Below, piece by piece: positions 8,115-16,023 of a DNA stretch of 64,000 nucleotides. Location: contig NZ_JAYXHS010000001.1 of NCBI RefSeq assembly GCF_036017035.1, forward strand, positions 1,364,001-1,428,000. Direction: 5' to 3'. Source of the stretch: Viridibacterium silvisoli. Its GTDB lineage: Bacteria; Pseudomonadota; Gammaproteobacteria; Burkholderiales; Rhodocyclaceae. How positions within the stretch are numbered: the stretch's first letter is position 1; each line of letters begins with the position of its first letter. The position numbers were made by a program, and so were the translations under genes. The notes beneath the pieces were generated by a model. The model was not told where the DNA came from and made no database searches. It was given only the letters and a program-made list of their open reading frames with translations.

Positions 8115-9938
8115 ATGCCTGAATATCTGGCACCCGGCGTATATGTTGAGGAAACCAGCTTCCGCGCGAAGTCCATCGAAGGTGTGGGAACCAGTACCAC
8201 CGCCTTTGTAGGTCCTACGCGTCGTGGCCCCATCGGGGGCACGCCGGAACTGGTGACCAGCTTGCCGGATTTCGAACGCATCTACGGCAGCCTGGAAAAC
8301 CTCGACCTGAGCGATGTATCCGACGCCGCGCTCAAACTCAATTTCGTGGCCCACGCCGCGCGTGCCTACTTCGACAACGGCGGCACACGTCTCTACGTGA
8401 TCCGCGCGTCGAACGGTGCAGCGAACGCCGCTGGTGTCGTGCTCGAAGGTGTCGTGCCTGAAGTACCCGATGGCGAAGACCCCTTGCCCGCCGGACCGGA
8501 TACGGCCATCCGCGCGCGCTTCCCCGGTGCGGCCTACAACGGCTACGTGCTGGTGCGCGAAGCCAGGCGTCCCGCTACGGTGCGCACCCTGGGCACCGCG
8601 CCGGACGGCAGCCTGCTGAGCATCACGCTTGAAGACACCGAGACGATCTACCTGAAGACATCGGGCGCCTGGGCAGACAGCGAAGCTGCGGCACTGGCAC
8701 TGACAGACGAAGATGATGAGCCCCTGCCGCTGACCGCCACGCCGGGTGGTGAAGGCGCTGTCGCCGAGCTGCTGACCTTGTCGGTCGAGGCAGTCGATGC
8801 CGACGGCTACGGCCAGGGCTGGGACGAACTGGGCTATGCCGCGCCGCACCCGCGTGCGCTGGCTGCCGTGCTGGCCGAAACACCGCCGAATCGTGCCGAT
8901 GCGCTGGCCAATCTCGTATGGGCAGATATCCCCGATGGCACCACGGCCTTTGCACTGCGCGATGCCTTTCTGGCATTGCCTGCCGTGGCTGGCGACAGCG
9001 AAGGTCGCCGTGTGCTGAACCTTGCCGGTGGCACCGACGGCGCTGCGCCGACGACGGGTGCAGAGACGGTTGACGGTTCCTATGCCGCCGGCCTGGCCCT
9101 GCTCTCCGGACTCGAAGACATCTCCATCGTCGCAGCCCCGGGTTCGAGTGCCTACAGCGACCGCCAGGCTATCCAGGGTGTGCTTATCGGACACGCGGAA
9201 AAGCGTCGTGCCTATCGCATCGCTGTGCTGGACTCCGCACCGAACCAGACGCCGGGTGACATGCGCGTGGCACGTGGCCAGATCGACTCGAAGTACGCCG
9301 CGCTGTACTACCCATGGGTTGTCGTGTCGAACCCGCTGGCGCGTCCCGGGCGTGACGATATTCCGAAGCAGATCGCACTGCCACCGTCCGGCTTCGTCAC
9401 CGGCATCTATGCCCGCAACGATACGCAACGCGGCGTGTACAAGGCACCAGCGAATGAAGTGGTGACGGGCGCACTGCGCTTCGAATCCGATATCAACTTC
9501 GCGCAGCAGGAGTTGCTCAATCCGCTCGGCGTGAATTGCCTGCGCTACCTGTCGGGTCGTGGCAATCGTGTGTGGGGCGCGCGCCTCGCGTCCAGCGATC
9601 CGGAATGGAAGTACGTCTCCGACCGCCGCTACTTCAACTACCTCGAATCGTCGATCGATCGTGGCACGCAATGGGCGGTGTTCGAGCCGAATGGCGAGCG
9701 CCTGTGGGCCAATGTGCGCCAGACGATTTCCGACTTCCTCTACAACGAGTGGCGCAGTGGCGCGCTGCTGGGCACATCGACCGAAGAGGCCTTCTTCGTG
9801 CGTTGCGACCGCAGCACCATGACCCAGAACGATCTCGACAACGGGCGCCTCATCTGCCTGATCGGCGTGGCCATCATCAAGCCGGCCGAGTTCGTGATCT
9901 TCCGCATCGGGCAAAAAACCGCCGACGCCCGTTCCTGA
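8115..9938 (+). CDS. Contractile tail sheath protein 1
   Basis: A 607-aa sheath subunit with a strong AAAGGAGATAAG ribosome-binding site. The N-terminus YLAPGVYVEE is the classic sheath opening, and the C-terminal domain (residues about 515-605) has the family pattern WAVFEPNGERLWANVRQTIS, DFLYNEWRSGALLGTSTEEA, then DNGRLICLIGVAIIKPAEFV. Sheath subunits stack around the tube and contract to drive it into a target. Residues about 110-300 form an extra domain with acidic, variable sequence, probably exposed on the outside. It is comparable to Pvc2/Afp2. Confidence 0.95.
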   Translation: MPEYLAPGVYVEETSFRAKSIEGVGTSTTAFVGPTRRGPIGGTPELVTSLPDFERIYGSLENLDLSDVSDAALKLNFVAHAARAYFDNGGTRLYVIRASNGAANAAGVVLEGVVPEVPDGEDPLPAGPDTAIRARFPGAAYNGYVLVREARRPATVRTLGTAPDGSLLSITLEDTETIYLKTSGAWADSEAAALALTDEDDEPLPLTATPGGEGAVAELLTLSVEAVDADGYGQGWDELGYAAPHPRALAAVLAETPPNRADALANLVWADIPDGTTAFALRDAFLALPAVAGDSEGRRVLNLAGGTDGAAPTTGAETVDGSYAAGLALLSGLEDISIVAAPGSSAYSDRQAIQGVLIGHAEKRRAYRIAVLDSAPNQTPGDMRVARGQIDSKYAALYYPWVVVSNPLARPGRDDIPKQIALPPSGFVTGIYARNDTQRGVYKAPANEVVTGALRFESDINFAQQELLNPLGVNCLRYLSGRGNRVWGARLASSDPEWKYVSDRRYFNYLESSIDRGTQWAVFEPNGERLWANVRQTISDFLYNEWRSGALLGTSTEEAFFVRCDRSTMTQNDLDNGRLICLIGVAIIKPAEFVIFRIGQKTADARS

Positions 9939-9940
9939 TC

Positions 9941-10078
9941 ATGAATAAGCCTACTGCGCGGGTCGATCTTGATACTCCGGTGCTCGCTGTACCTCAGTAC
10001 AGCTCCGCTCCTCGTATCAACCTCGATCCCGCTCGCTACGGCTTCTTCACGATCAACGTTATGCAAGGAGATTTCTAA
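9941..10078 (+). CDS. Possible 45-aa ORF between sheath 1 and tube 1
   Basis: An ATG two bases after the sheath gene opens a 45-codon frame whose TAA overlaps the tube start (TAATG). The tube's AAGGAGATTT ribosome-binding site lies inside it. The codons use third-position T more than the neighbours, there is no clear ribosome-binding site at its own start, and a 7-bp hairpin sits in the middle. It may be a structured spacer rather than a gene. Confidence 0.3.
   Translation: MNKPTARVDLDTPVLAVPQYSSAPRINLDPARYGFFTINVMQGDF
9986..10003 (+). promoter_or_regulatory. Hairpin GCTGTAC-CTCA-GTACAGC ahead of tube 1
   Basis: A perfect 7-bp stem with a 4-nt loop in the 139-nt gap between the sheath 1 and tube 1 genes. 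There is no T run, so it is not a plain terminator. It could be a processing or stability element that lets the tube subunit be made in a different amount from the sheath. Confidence 0.4.
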
Positions 10079-10521
10079 TGGCAAATCGTTCTACGCCTTA
10101 TGGCGCTTTCAATTTTGTGGTGAATTTCGATGGCGGCGAGATCTTCGGTGGCTTCTCCGATGTCTCCGGCATCGGCACCGAGATCACGGTCGCGGAATAC
10201 CGCTTCGGCAATGACAAGGAAAACCATGTGCGCAAGGTCGGTGGCGTGCACAAGGTCAACGACGTTACGTTGAAGCGCGGCATCCTCAACTCGAAGACCT
10301 TGTTCGACTGGATCGGCCAGGCCCGCACACAAGGGCCTGCCGCGCAGAAGAGCGTCACCATCACCCTGCTCGACGAGTCGCAGAAGCCCGTGCAGTCTTG
10401 GGTGCTGCGTGGCGTGATCCCGATGAAGTACACGGGACCGACGCTGGCCGGCAAGGGCGGCGGCGACGTCGCGATGGAGGAGGTCGTACTCTCCGCCGAA
10501 GCGCTGGAACTGACGGTCTGA
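10078..10521 (+). CDS. Tail tube protein 1 (T4 gp19/Hcp-like)
   Basis: A 147-aa inner-tube subunit with a strong AAGGAG. The sequence starts TPYGAFNFVVNFDGGEIFGG and continues with GFSDVSGIGTEITVAEYRFGN, KVNDVTLKRGIL and a beta-rich ending EEVVLSAEALEL, the usual pattern of phage T4 gp19 and Pvc1/Afp1 tube proteins. Rings of this protein form the rigid tube that carries cargo and is expelled on sheath contraction. Confidence 0.95.
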   Translation: MANRSTPYGAFNFVVNFDGGEIFGGFSDVSGIGTEITVAEYRFGNDKENHVRKVGGVHKVNDVTLKRGILNSKTLFDWIGQARTQGPAAQKSVTITLLDESQKPVQSWVLRGVIPMKYTGPTLAGKGGGDVAMEEVVLSAEALELTV

Positions 10522-10534
10522 TCACCGCTTCGCC

Positions 10535-12136
10535 ATGAGCCTGTACTTCGAAACTGCCTCGCCGCTGGCCGAAGCTGATCGCCACCGTGCCGACGTCGCC
10601 TGCTTCATCGGCTTCGTCGCGCGGCGGCCGCTGCGGCCCTTGCCGGCTGCGCTGCGCGCGCAGCTGGTGGCGGCGGGCTGGGTCGAAGGGACTTACCGCA
10701 AGCCTGCTTCGCAGATCGAAAGTCTCGAGAACCTGCCCGTCGTCATCGACAGCTGGGATCTCTTCGACGAACTCTTCGCCTGGGAGGCGCGGCCGCTGGC
10801 GGTCGACGGCAGCACGCAGTGCGCAACCTATCTCGGCGCGGCCGTGCGCAGCTTCTTCTCGCGTGGCGGCAAGCGTGCCATCGTCATACGTGTGGGCGAT
10901 CCCTGGCCCTTCCTCGAGTCAGGCAGCAATCGCGCCGCCAACCGCCGCACACGCCTGCGCAAGATGCTGCCGGATTTTGCCGACCGCGATGCACCGGCCT
11001 ATCCCTTCGCGCCGTACGACCCCGGCACCTGGCAAGGCATCCACCATCTCTACGGCTTGCGCGAGAACAGCATGCTGGTCATGCCTGATCTCGCCGACGC
11101 CTGCACCTTCGAGCCCATCGTGCCGGACGTGACCATCACGCCACCACCGACGCCCGAAGGCTTCGTCGAGTGCAGCGAAGAGGATCCAGTCAGTGACGAC
11201 ACCGGCCTGCGTGACGTGCCCGCGCCACGCCTCGATAGCCGCGGCTACGCCGCATGGCAACTCGCCGTTAGCGCGGCGCGCGGTTTCCTCAATCGCTATC
11301 AGCGCGAGGTCATGCTGATCGCATCCCTGCCGCTGCCTGACGTGAACACCCAGCGCGTCAGCGGCGCCGGTCGTGTCTATGCGCAGGGCGACATGCTGGC
11401 CTACCTGCAGCGCGTGGGTGTCATCAGCAAGGATGGCAGCATCGGCACGACGAACGAGGGCGTCGCCAGCGCTTTCGTGCAGCTCGCCTGGCCCTGGCTG
11501 CGTACGCAAGCCTCCGGCGATCTGCCCGAGGGGCTCGAATCGCCAGATGGCGTGCTGGCAGGACTGATTTCCACGGGCGCTGCACTGCGCGGCAGCTTCC
11601 GTTCTGTCGCGGGTGAATTCTCCATGCCGCGCCTGCGTGATATCGCCGGCGCCGAGCCGGTGCCGGCCTGGGGTCAAGGCGATGACAGCCCGGCCGGTCA
11701 GCTGGCGAAGCATGTCTGCACTTTTGCGCAAGCACCCGATGGCTGGGCACTGCAATCGGATGTGACGACCTCGCCGGACGAATCCTGGCGCTTCGGTGGT
11801 GCGAGCCGCCTGATGGGCACCATCCTGCGTGCGGCGCGTGTCGCAGGTGATGGCGTGGCCTTCGATCTGAATGGCCCGCAGCTCTGGGCACAGCTGCGCG
11901 GCAGTATCGAAGACATGCTTATGGAATTCTGGCGCGAAGGTGCCTTCTCCGGCGCGAGCGCCGCCGAGGCCTTCAGCGTGCTGTGCGGCCGCAACACCAT
12001 GACGCAGGCCGATCTCGATGCCGGTCGCCTGATCGTGCACATCAGCGTGCGGCCAGCCATGTCGATCGAGCGCATCACCGTCGTACTCAATCTCGCCAAT
12101 ACGGCGGGGAAGAATGCAATGCGGGAGGTCGCATGA
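10535..12136 (+). CDS. Contractile tail sheath protein 2
   Basis: A 533-aa second sheath-like protein, 13 bp after tube 1. The C-terminal region (FDLNGPQLWAQLRGSIEDML, then AEAFSVLCGRNTMTQADLDAGRL) is clearly related to that of sheath 1, while the N-terminal two thirds has diverged (YFETASPLAEADRHRADVAC replaces the sheath-1 start). PVC and Afp carry two or three sheath paralogues, one of which forms the baseplate-proximal ring. This copy probably fills that role, at lower copy number than sheath 1. Confidence 0.88.
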   Translation: MSLYFETASPLAEADRHRADVACFIGFVARRPLRPLPAALRAQLVAAGWVEGTYRKPASQIESLENLPVVIDSWDLFDELFAWEARPLAVDGSTQCATYLGAAVRSFFSRGGKRAIVIRVGDPWPFLESGSNRAANRRTRLRKMLPDFADRDAPAYPFAPYDPGTWQGIHHLYGLRENSMLVMPDLADACTFEPIVPDVTITPPPTPEGFVECSEEDPVSDDTGLRDVPAPRLDSRGYAAWQLAVSAARGFLNRYQREVMLIASLPLPDVNTQRVSGAGRVYAQGDMLAYLQRVGVISKDGSIGTTNEGVASAFVQLAWPWLRTQASGDLPEGLESPDGVLAGLISTGAALRGSFRSVAGEFSMPRLRDIAGAEPVPAWGQGDDSPAGQLAKHVCTFAQAPDGWALQSDVTTSPDESWRFGGASRLMGTILRAARVAGDGVAFDLNGPQLWAQLRGSIEDMLMEFWREGAFSGASAAEAFSVLCGRNTMTQADLDAGRLIVHISVRPAMSIERITVVLNLANTAGKNAMREVA

Positions 12137-12612
12137 GCGACGAGAATCTCCTCCCCCCTCTCCACGTCTTCCGCTTCCACATCAGCTTCAAGAAGAGCAG
12201 CGGTGGCAGCTCGCCGGTCGAGGTGTGCAGCGGTGCCTTCGCCGAATGCACGGGACTCGAAGCGACGATGGAGCCCAAGGTGATCAAGGAAGGTGGCCTT
12301 AACTATGGTGGCGTGCAGCGCGCCGGTTCGGTGAGTTTCGCCACGGTCGTGCTCAAGCGTGGCATGACGAAAACGCGTGACCTGTTCAAGTGGTTCCAGC
12401 TGGTTTCCGGTGGCGCTTACGCGTATCGCCTATCCGCAGAAATCCAGATGCAGAACGCGGCGGGCGAGACAGTCGTGACCTGGGGGCTGGATAGCTGTCT
12501 GCCAGTGAAGTTCAAGGCGGCCGACCTGAATGCCAAGGGCACGGACGTCGGCGTCGAGGAACTGCATCTCGCGCACGAGGGTTTCCGCCTCGTCGACGGG
12601 GGAGGCGCGTAA
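12133..12612 (+). CDS. Tail tube protein 2 (gp19-like, baseplate-proximal)
   Basis: A 159-aa gp19-family protein whose ATG overlaps the sheath 2 stop by four bases. It shows HVFRFHISFKKSSGGSSPVE, GAFAECTGLEATMEPKVIKE, VLKRGMTKTRDLFKWFQLV and GVEELHLAHEGFRLV. It corresponds to Pvc5/Afp5, the adaptor ring between the tube and the spike hub. The sheath2-tube2 pairing repeats the sheath1-tube1 order just upstream. Confidence 0.9.
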   Translation: MSDENLLPPLHVFRFHISFKKSSGGSSPVEVCSGAFAECTGLEATMEPKVIKEGGLNYGGVQRAGSVSFATVVLKRGMTKTRDLFKWFQLVSGGAYAYRLSAEIQMQNAAGETVVTWGLDSCLPVKFKAADLNAKGTDVGVEELHLAHEGFRLVDGGGA

Positions 12613-13662
12613 ATGCCGATGCTGCCCGACATCCCCACCGTAGAAAAAGCCACCTTCAAAGTGCTCGAAGGCACGGGCGCGGGTGGCGACCCGTTCCCGG
12701 TGCAGTTCAATCCGGCCTCGTTGGAATACACCCTGTCGAACGAGTTCGACGACAAGGGCAGCAACGCTGCGCGCCAGTTCGTGAAGAAGACCAGTGGCAA
12801 GCTGACCATGACGCTGGTTTTCGACACGACGGACACCGGTGGTGATGTGCGCGAGCAGACCGAGAAGATCTCTCGTCTGCTCGAACCCGCCAAGGACGGC
12901 AAGAAGAAGTTCGCGCCCAAGGTCGAGTTCGGCTGGGGCACGTATGCCTTCAAGGGCGTGGTCGAGCAGTACAAGGAAACCATCGACTTCTTCGCCGCCA
13001 GCGGCGTGCCGCTGCGCGCCAGCATCAACCTGACCCTGTCGAGTCAGGAAGTCGAATTCCAGAGCAAGAAGAATCCTGCGGCCAGCGTCGATGGCGATCC
13101 CGGCTTCGATCCCGTGAGTGCGCCGGCGGGTGCCGGTCCTGCGGATGTTGCAAACGCCATGGGCGATCCGCGCGCGGCGCGTTCGATTGCGGGCGCCAAT
13201 GGCTCGGACAGCCTGCGCTTTGGTGGCAGTGCTTCGCTGAGTGTCGGTGGCGAGATCAGCCTGTCTGCGGCCGCGAGTTTCTCGGTGGGTGCGAGTGCCG
13301 GTATTGGCGCAGGCATTGGTGGCGGAGTGGGAGTGGGAGTGGGTGTTGGTGCCGGGATAGGTATTGGTGGAGGCATCGGCATCAGTGGCGGCGCAGGCGT
13401 GAGTGCTGGCGCGGGTGTCAGCGTGGGTGGCGGCCTGAGCATCCAGGCCACGGCCGGTGAGGCCTTCACCGGCCTGCGCGTTTCGCCGCCGAGCCTCAGC
13501 GTGAGCGTCGGTGATGCCCGTGCAGCCTTGCTGCCTGCGGCAGGCGTGAGCGGCGCAGCGTCCTTTGGCCCGGGTGGTCGCGCACGCGTGCAGAGCGGCG
13601 GCAGCCTGTCGGCGGATGTGGGTGCCAGCGCCGATCTGAATGCACGCATCGGCTTCGACTGA
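12613..13662 (+). CDS. CIS_tube/Pvc7-like hub protein with glycine-rich tail
   Basis: A 349-aa protein starting immediately after tube 2. Residues 1-160 match the CIS tube N-terminal domain: PFPVQFNPASLEYTLSNEFD, KKTSGKLTMTLVFDTTDTGG, then FKGVVEQYKETIDFFAASGV, ending SSQEVEFQ. Pvc7/Afp7 carry a LysM domain after this. Here no LysM is seen; residues about 205-349 are instead low-complexity Gly/Val/Ala/Ser (runs such as GIGGGVGVGVGVGAGIGIGG). The protein probably links the last tube ring to the spike, and the tail may be flexible or disordered. Confidence 0.85.
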   Translation: MPMLPDIPTVEKATFKVLEGTGAGGDPFPVQFNPASLEYTLSNEFDDKGSNAARQFVKKTSGKLTMTLVFDTTDTGGDVREQTEKISRLLEPAKDGKKKFAPKVEFGWGTYAFKGVVEQYKETIDFFAASGVPLRASINLTLSSQEVEFQSKKNPAASVDGDPGFDPVSAPAGAGPADVANAMGDPRAARSIAGANGSDSLRFGGSASLSVGGEISLSAAASFSVGASAGIGAGIGGGVGVGVGVGAGIGIGGGIGISGGAGVSAGAGVSVGGGLSIQATAGEAFTGLRVSPPSLSVSVGDARAALLPAAGVSGAASFGPGGRARVQSGGSLSADVGASADLNARIGFD

Positions 13663-13676
13663 AGAGGAGGACGGAT

Positions 13677-13850
13677 ATGCCCATTACATTCGAAGAAGTG
13701 ACGGCCAGCATCCAGCGCGATCCGCAAACCAGCGAAGCCAGCAGCGCGCCCGCGCAGAAGCCCGGTGCTTCGGGTGAAGACGCACCTGCCGAACTGGAGC
13801 GCAACCTGCGCCTGATTGCCGACCGCCATGCGCGGATCCTTGCAGACTGA
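13677..13850 (+). CDS. 57-aa protein at the Pvc6/Afp6 position
   Basis: A 57-codon gene with a very strong GAAGAGGAGG ribosome-binding site six bases before the ATG. The sequence has an N-terminal MPITFEEVTASI, a Pro/Ser/Ala linker and a charged C-terminal helix (LERNLRLIADRHARILAD). Small proteins of this size lie near the hub genes in Afp, PVC and other CIS loci; I assign it by size and place, not by a motif. It may plug or tether the hub. Confidence 0.75.
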   Translation: MPITFEEVTASIQRDPQTSEASSAPAQKPGASGEDAPAELERNLRLIADRHARILAD

Positions 13851-13866
13851 TCGCGAGACAAGAGAC

Positions 13867-14952
13867 ATGCCCGAAGCCTCCGTCAGCGAATCCGCCATCT
13901 TCAGTGCCCGTCCGACCTTGCGCGTCGGTGGGCAGAAGGACGAGCGCGTCACAGGACTCATGACGGCGATGAAGATGGAAGAGACCGAAGGCGGCATGAG
14001 CACGCTGGAGCTGCGCTTCGTCAATTGGGTGGCGAACGGCGATGGCAAGGCCGAGCTGGCATTCGATGGCAACTCCACATTGAAGCTCGGTGCCGAGATC
14101 GCCGCCTATGCAGGCGACGAAGCCACGCCGCGCGAGATCTTCAAGGGCAAGGTCAGTGCCATGGAGATGGTCTGCAACTACGGCGCGCCGCCCGAGATGG
14201 TGGTGCTGGCCGAGGACGCACTCACCGTGGCGCGACGCGGTCGTCGCAGCAAGGTCTACACGGAGAAGTCGCCCGCCGACGTTGTCAACGCCATCGCCAG
14301 CGAGCTCGGCCTCACGCCCAGCGTCACCGGCCTGACTTCGCCGACCGGCACCTGGGCACAACTCAACGAAACCGATCTGTCATTCCTGCGTCGCCTGCTG
14401 GCGCGCTTCGATGCGGACCTGCAGATCGTCGGCACCGACCTGCAGGTATCGTCACGCAAGGATGTGAGCCGCGGCACGATAGACCTCACGCTTTATAGCC
14501 AGCTCGCGCGCGTACGCGTCATCGCCGATCTCGCCGATCAGGCCACCGCCGTCACCGTGTCGGGCTGGAATCCGAAGGATGGTTCGGCGGTAAAGGGCGA
14601 AGTCAGCAGCGTCGCCAATGCCGGGCCGGGGGCGGGCAAGAATGGCGTGGCCTGGGCCAGTGAGGTGTTCGGCACGCGTAGCGAACATCTGTCGACGCCT
14701 GCCGTCTTCACCGATGAGGAAGCCAGCGCTGTCGCCGAGGCGGCGCTCGACCAGCGCGCGCGCCGCTTCGTTTGCGCCGAAGGTACGGCAGAGGGCAATG
14801 CGGAGCTGCGCGTCGGCAGCAAGGTCAAGCTGGCGGGCATCTCACCGCAGTACGACAACACCTACTACGTGGTGCGCGCCTGCCATCTCTTCGACATGAC
14901 GAAGGGCTACCGCACCGACTTCAACGCCGAATGCGCGTTCTTGGGAAACTGA
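13867..14952 (+). CDS. gp27/phage late control D-like spike hub protein
   Basis: A 361-aa hub protein; the ATG at 13867 (MPEASVSES) is preferred over an upstream in-frame start inside the previous gene. SARPTLRVGGQKDERVTGLM, TLELRFVNW, KSPADVVNAIASELGL, LNETDLSFLRRLLARFDADL and VGSKVKLAGISPQYDNTYYV follow the gpD/VgrG N-terminal and gp27 pattern. It should trimerise as the hub at the base of the tube. In T6SS VgrG and Pvc8 this domain is fused to the gp5-like spike; here the spike is a separate downstream gene, as in phages T4 and P2. Confidence 0.88.
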   Translation: MPEASVSESAIFSARPTLRVGGQKDERVTGLMTAMKMEETEGGMSTLELRFVNWVANGDGKAELAFDGNSTLKLGAEIAAYAGDEATPREIFKGKVSAMEMVCNYGAPPEMVVLAEDALTVARRGRRSKVYTEKSPADVVNAIASELGLTPSVTGLTSPTGTWAQLNETDLSFLRRLLARFDADLQIVGTDLQVSSRKDVSRGTIDLTLYSQLARVRVIADLADQATAVTVSGWNPKDGSAVKGEVSSVANAGPGAGKNGVAWASEVFGTRSEHLSTPAVFTDEEASAVAEAALDQRARRFVCAEGTAEGNAELRVGSKVKLAGISPQYDNTYYVVRACHLFDMTKGYRTDFNAECAFLGN

Positions 14953-14995
14953 GATGGGACGATTTCTCAAAGCTCCTCTCACGCGCCAAAAGAGT

Positions 14996-15064
14996 CGTCA
15001 TCCCGGCGAAGGCCGGGATCCAGTTCGCGCGTCCGTCTGGATCCCGGCCTTCGCCGGGATGACG
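14996..15064. repeat. Class A inverted repeat (28-bp arms, 13-bp spacer)
   Basis: Arms at 14996-15023 and 15037-15064 are perfect reverse complements; each arm is itself nearly palindromic (core CCCGGCGAAGGCCGGGA). It fills most of the gap between the gp27-like and gp5-like genes and would fold into a very stable RNA hairpin. The pattern resembles dispersed REP-type elements. A related copy lies at 15800-15885. Confidence 0.9.
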
Positions 15065-15084
15065 ATTGTTGGAGGGCTCGCGCA

Positions 15085-15774
15085 ATGAAACGCGACCCCG
15101 TCTTCACCCCCCCTCCCGCCTGGAGTAATGCCGGCTTCCTCGCACGCGTCGTGTCGCTCGACGATCCGGACAGCCTCAACCGCGTGAAGATCAAGCTGCT
15201 GGCCTTCGACGCTGTCGCGCAGCAGGAGACCGAGATGTGGGCGCGCGTTGTATCGCCTTTCGCCGGCTCCGACCGTGGCGCCTTCTTCCTGCCGGATGTC
15301 GACGACGAGGTCTTCGTGATCTTCGCGCAGGGCGATGCGCGTCATCCGCTGGTGATGGGCGGCTTGTGGAATGGCGCGTCGACGGCGCCGGCCGATACGG
15401 AGTCGGGTGGCGTCAACCGCTACAAGCGCATAAAGTCGAAGAATGGCATCGTCATCACGCTGGATGACCAGCAGGGTCAGGAAACGATGATCCTCGAAAC
15501 GCCGGGCGGCCAGAAGCTCACGCTCAAGGACGGCCCCGGCGAGGTCACCATCGAAGACAGCAACGGCAACAGCATCAAGCTGGAAAGTGCGGGCATCACC
15601 GTGCAGGCCTCGGCCAAGGTCACGGTGCAGGCGGCGAAGGTCGACGTGTCGGCCGGCATGGTGACGGTGGATGCGGCCATGGCGAAGTTCTCGGGCGTCG
15701 TGAAATGTGAGGCGTTGATCACCAATTCAGTGATCTCTTCGAGTTATACGCCCGGTGCGGGGAACGTGTGGTGA
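15085..15774 (+). CDS. gp5-like spike protein (OB fold plus beta-helix)
   Basis: A 229-aa protein. Residues about 15-95 show the VgrG/gp5 OB-fold signature: FLARVVSLDDPDSLNRVKIK, ETEMWARVVSPFAGSDRGAF, FLPDVDDEVFVIFAQGD and HPLVMGGLWNG. Residues about 110-229 form a short repetitive beta-helix (KLTLKDGPGEVTIEDSNGNS, then VQASAKVTVQAAKVDVSAGM). It is the membrane-puncturing spike. It lacks any lysozyme insertion. I see no PAAR tip gene (Pvc10) in the locus, so the C-terminus may form the tip itself. Confidence 0.88.
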   Translation: MKRDPVFTPPPAWSNAGFLARVVSLDDPDSLNRVKIKLLAFDAVAQQETEMWARVVSPFAGSDRGAFFLPDVDDEVFVIFAQGDARHPLVMGGLWNGASTAPADTESGGVNRYKRIKSKNGIVITLDDQQGQETMILETPGGQKLTLKDGPGEVTIEDSNGNSIKLESAGITVQASAKVTVQAAKVDVSAGMVTVDAAMAKFSGVVKCEALITNSVISSSYTPGAGNVW

Positions 15775-15799
15775 ACACGATGCGTACACCTCCACTCTC

Positions 15800-15971
15800 C
15801 GTCATTCCCGCGAACGCGGGAATCCAGCGGCGTTCAATGCGGGCTGAAGCAACGACACTGGATTCCCGCGTTCGCGGGAATGACGCGGGTTGGCGGATTG
15901 TCGCTTGGCGTAAGTCCGTCCCTCTCCCGGCCCTGACGGGCCACCCTCTCCCGCTATCGCGGGCGAGGGAA
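15800..15971. repeat. Class A inverted repeat followed by a class B repeat
   Basis: A perfect 28-bp inverted repeat has arms at 15800-15827 and 15858-15885 (core TTCCCGCGAACGCGGGAA). It is related to the 14996-15064 element but has paired base changes that keep the stem. A class B unit containing CTCCCGGCCCTGACGGGCCA follows at about 15920-15971. These fill the 249-bp gap between the spike gene and the next start; no gene is seen here. Confidence 0.85.
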
Positions 15972-16023
15972 CTGCGACGTGCATGCGTTGCTCGGTGCTT
16001 CTCGCCGGTCATCGGGGGCCGCC

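Noticed and set aside
7497..9914. An 805-aa open frame on the minus strand
   Set aside because: It lies wholly opposite the beta-sandwich protein and sheath 1, has no recognisable domain and is rich in Arg/His/Gly, as expected of a shadow frame in high-GC DNA.
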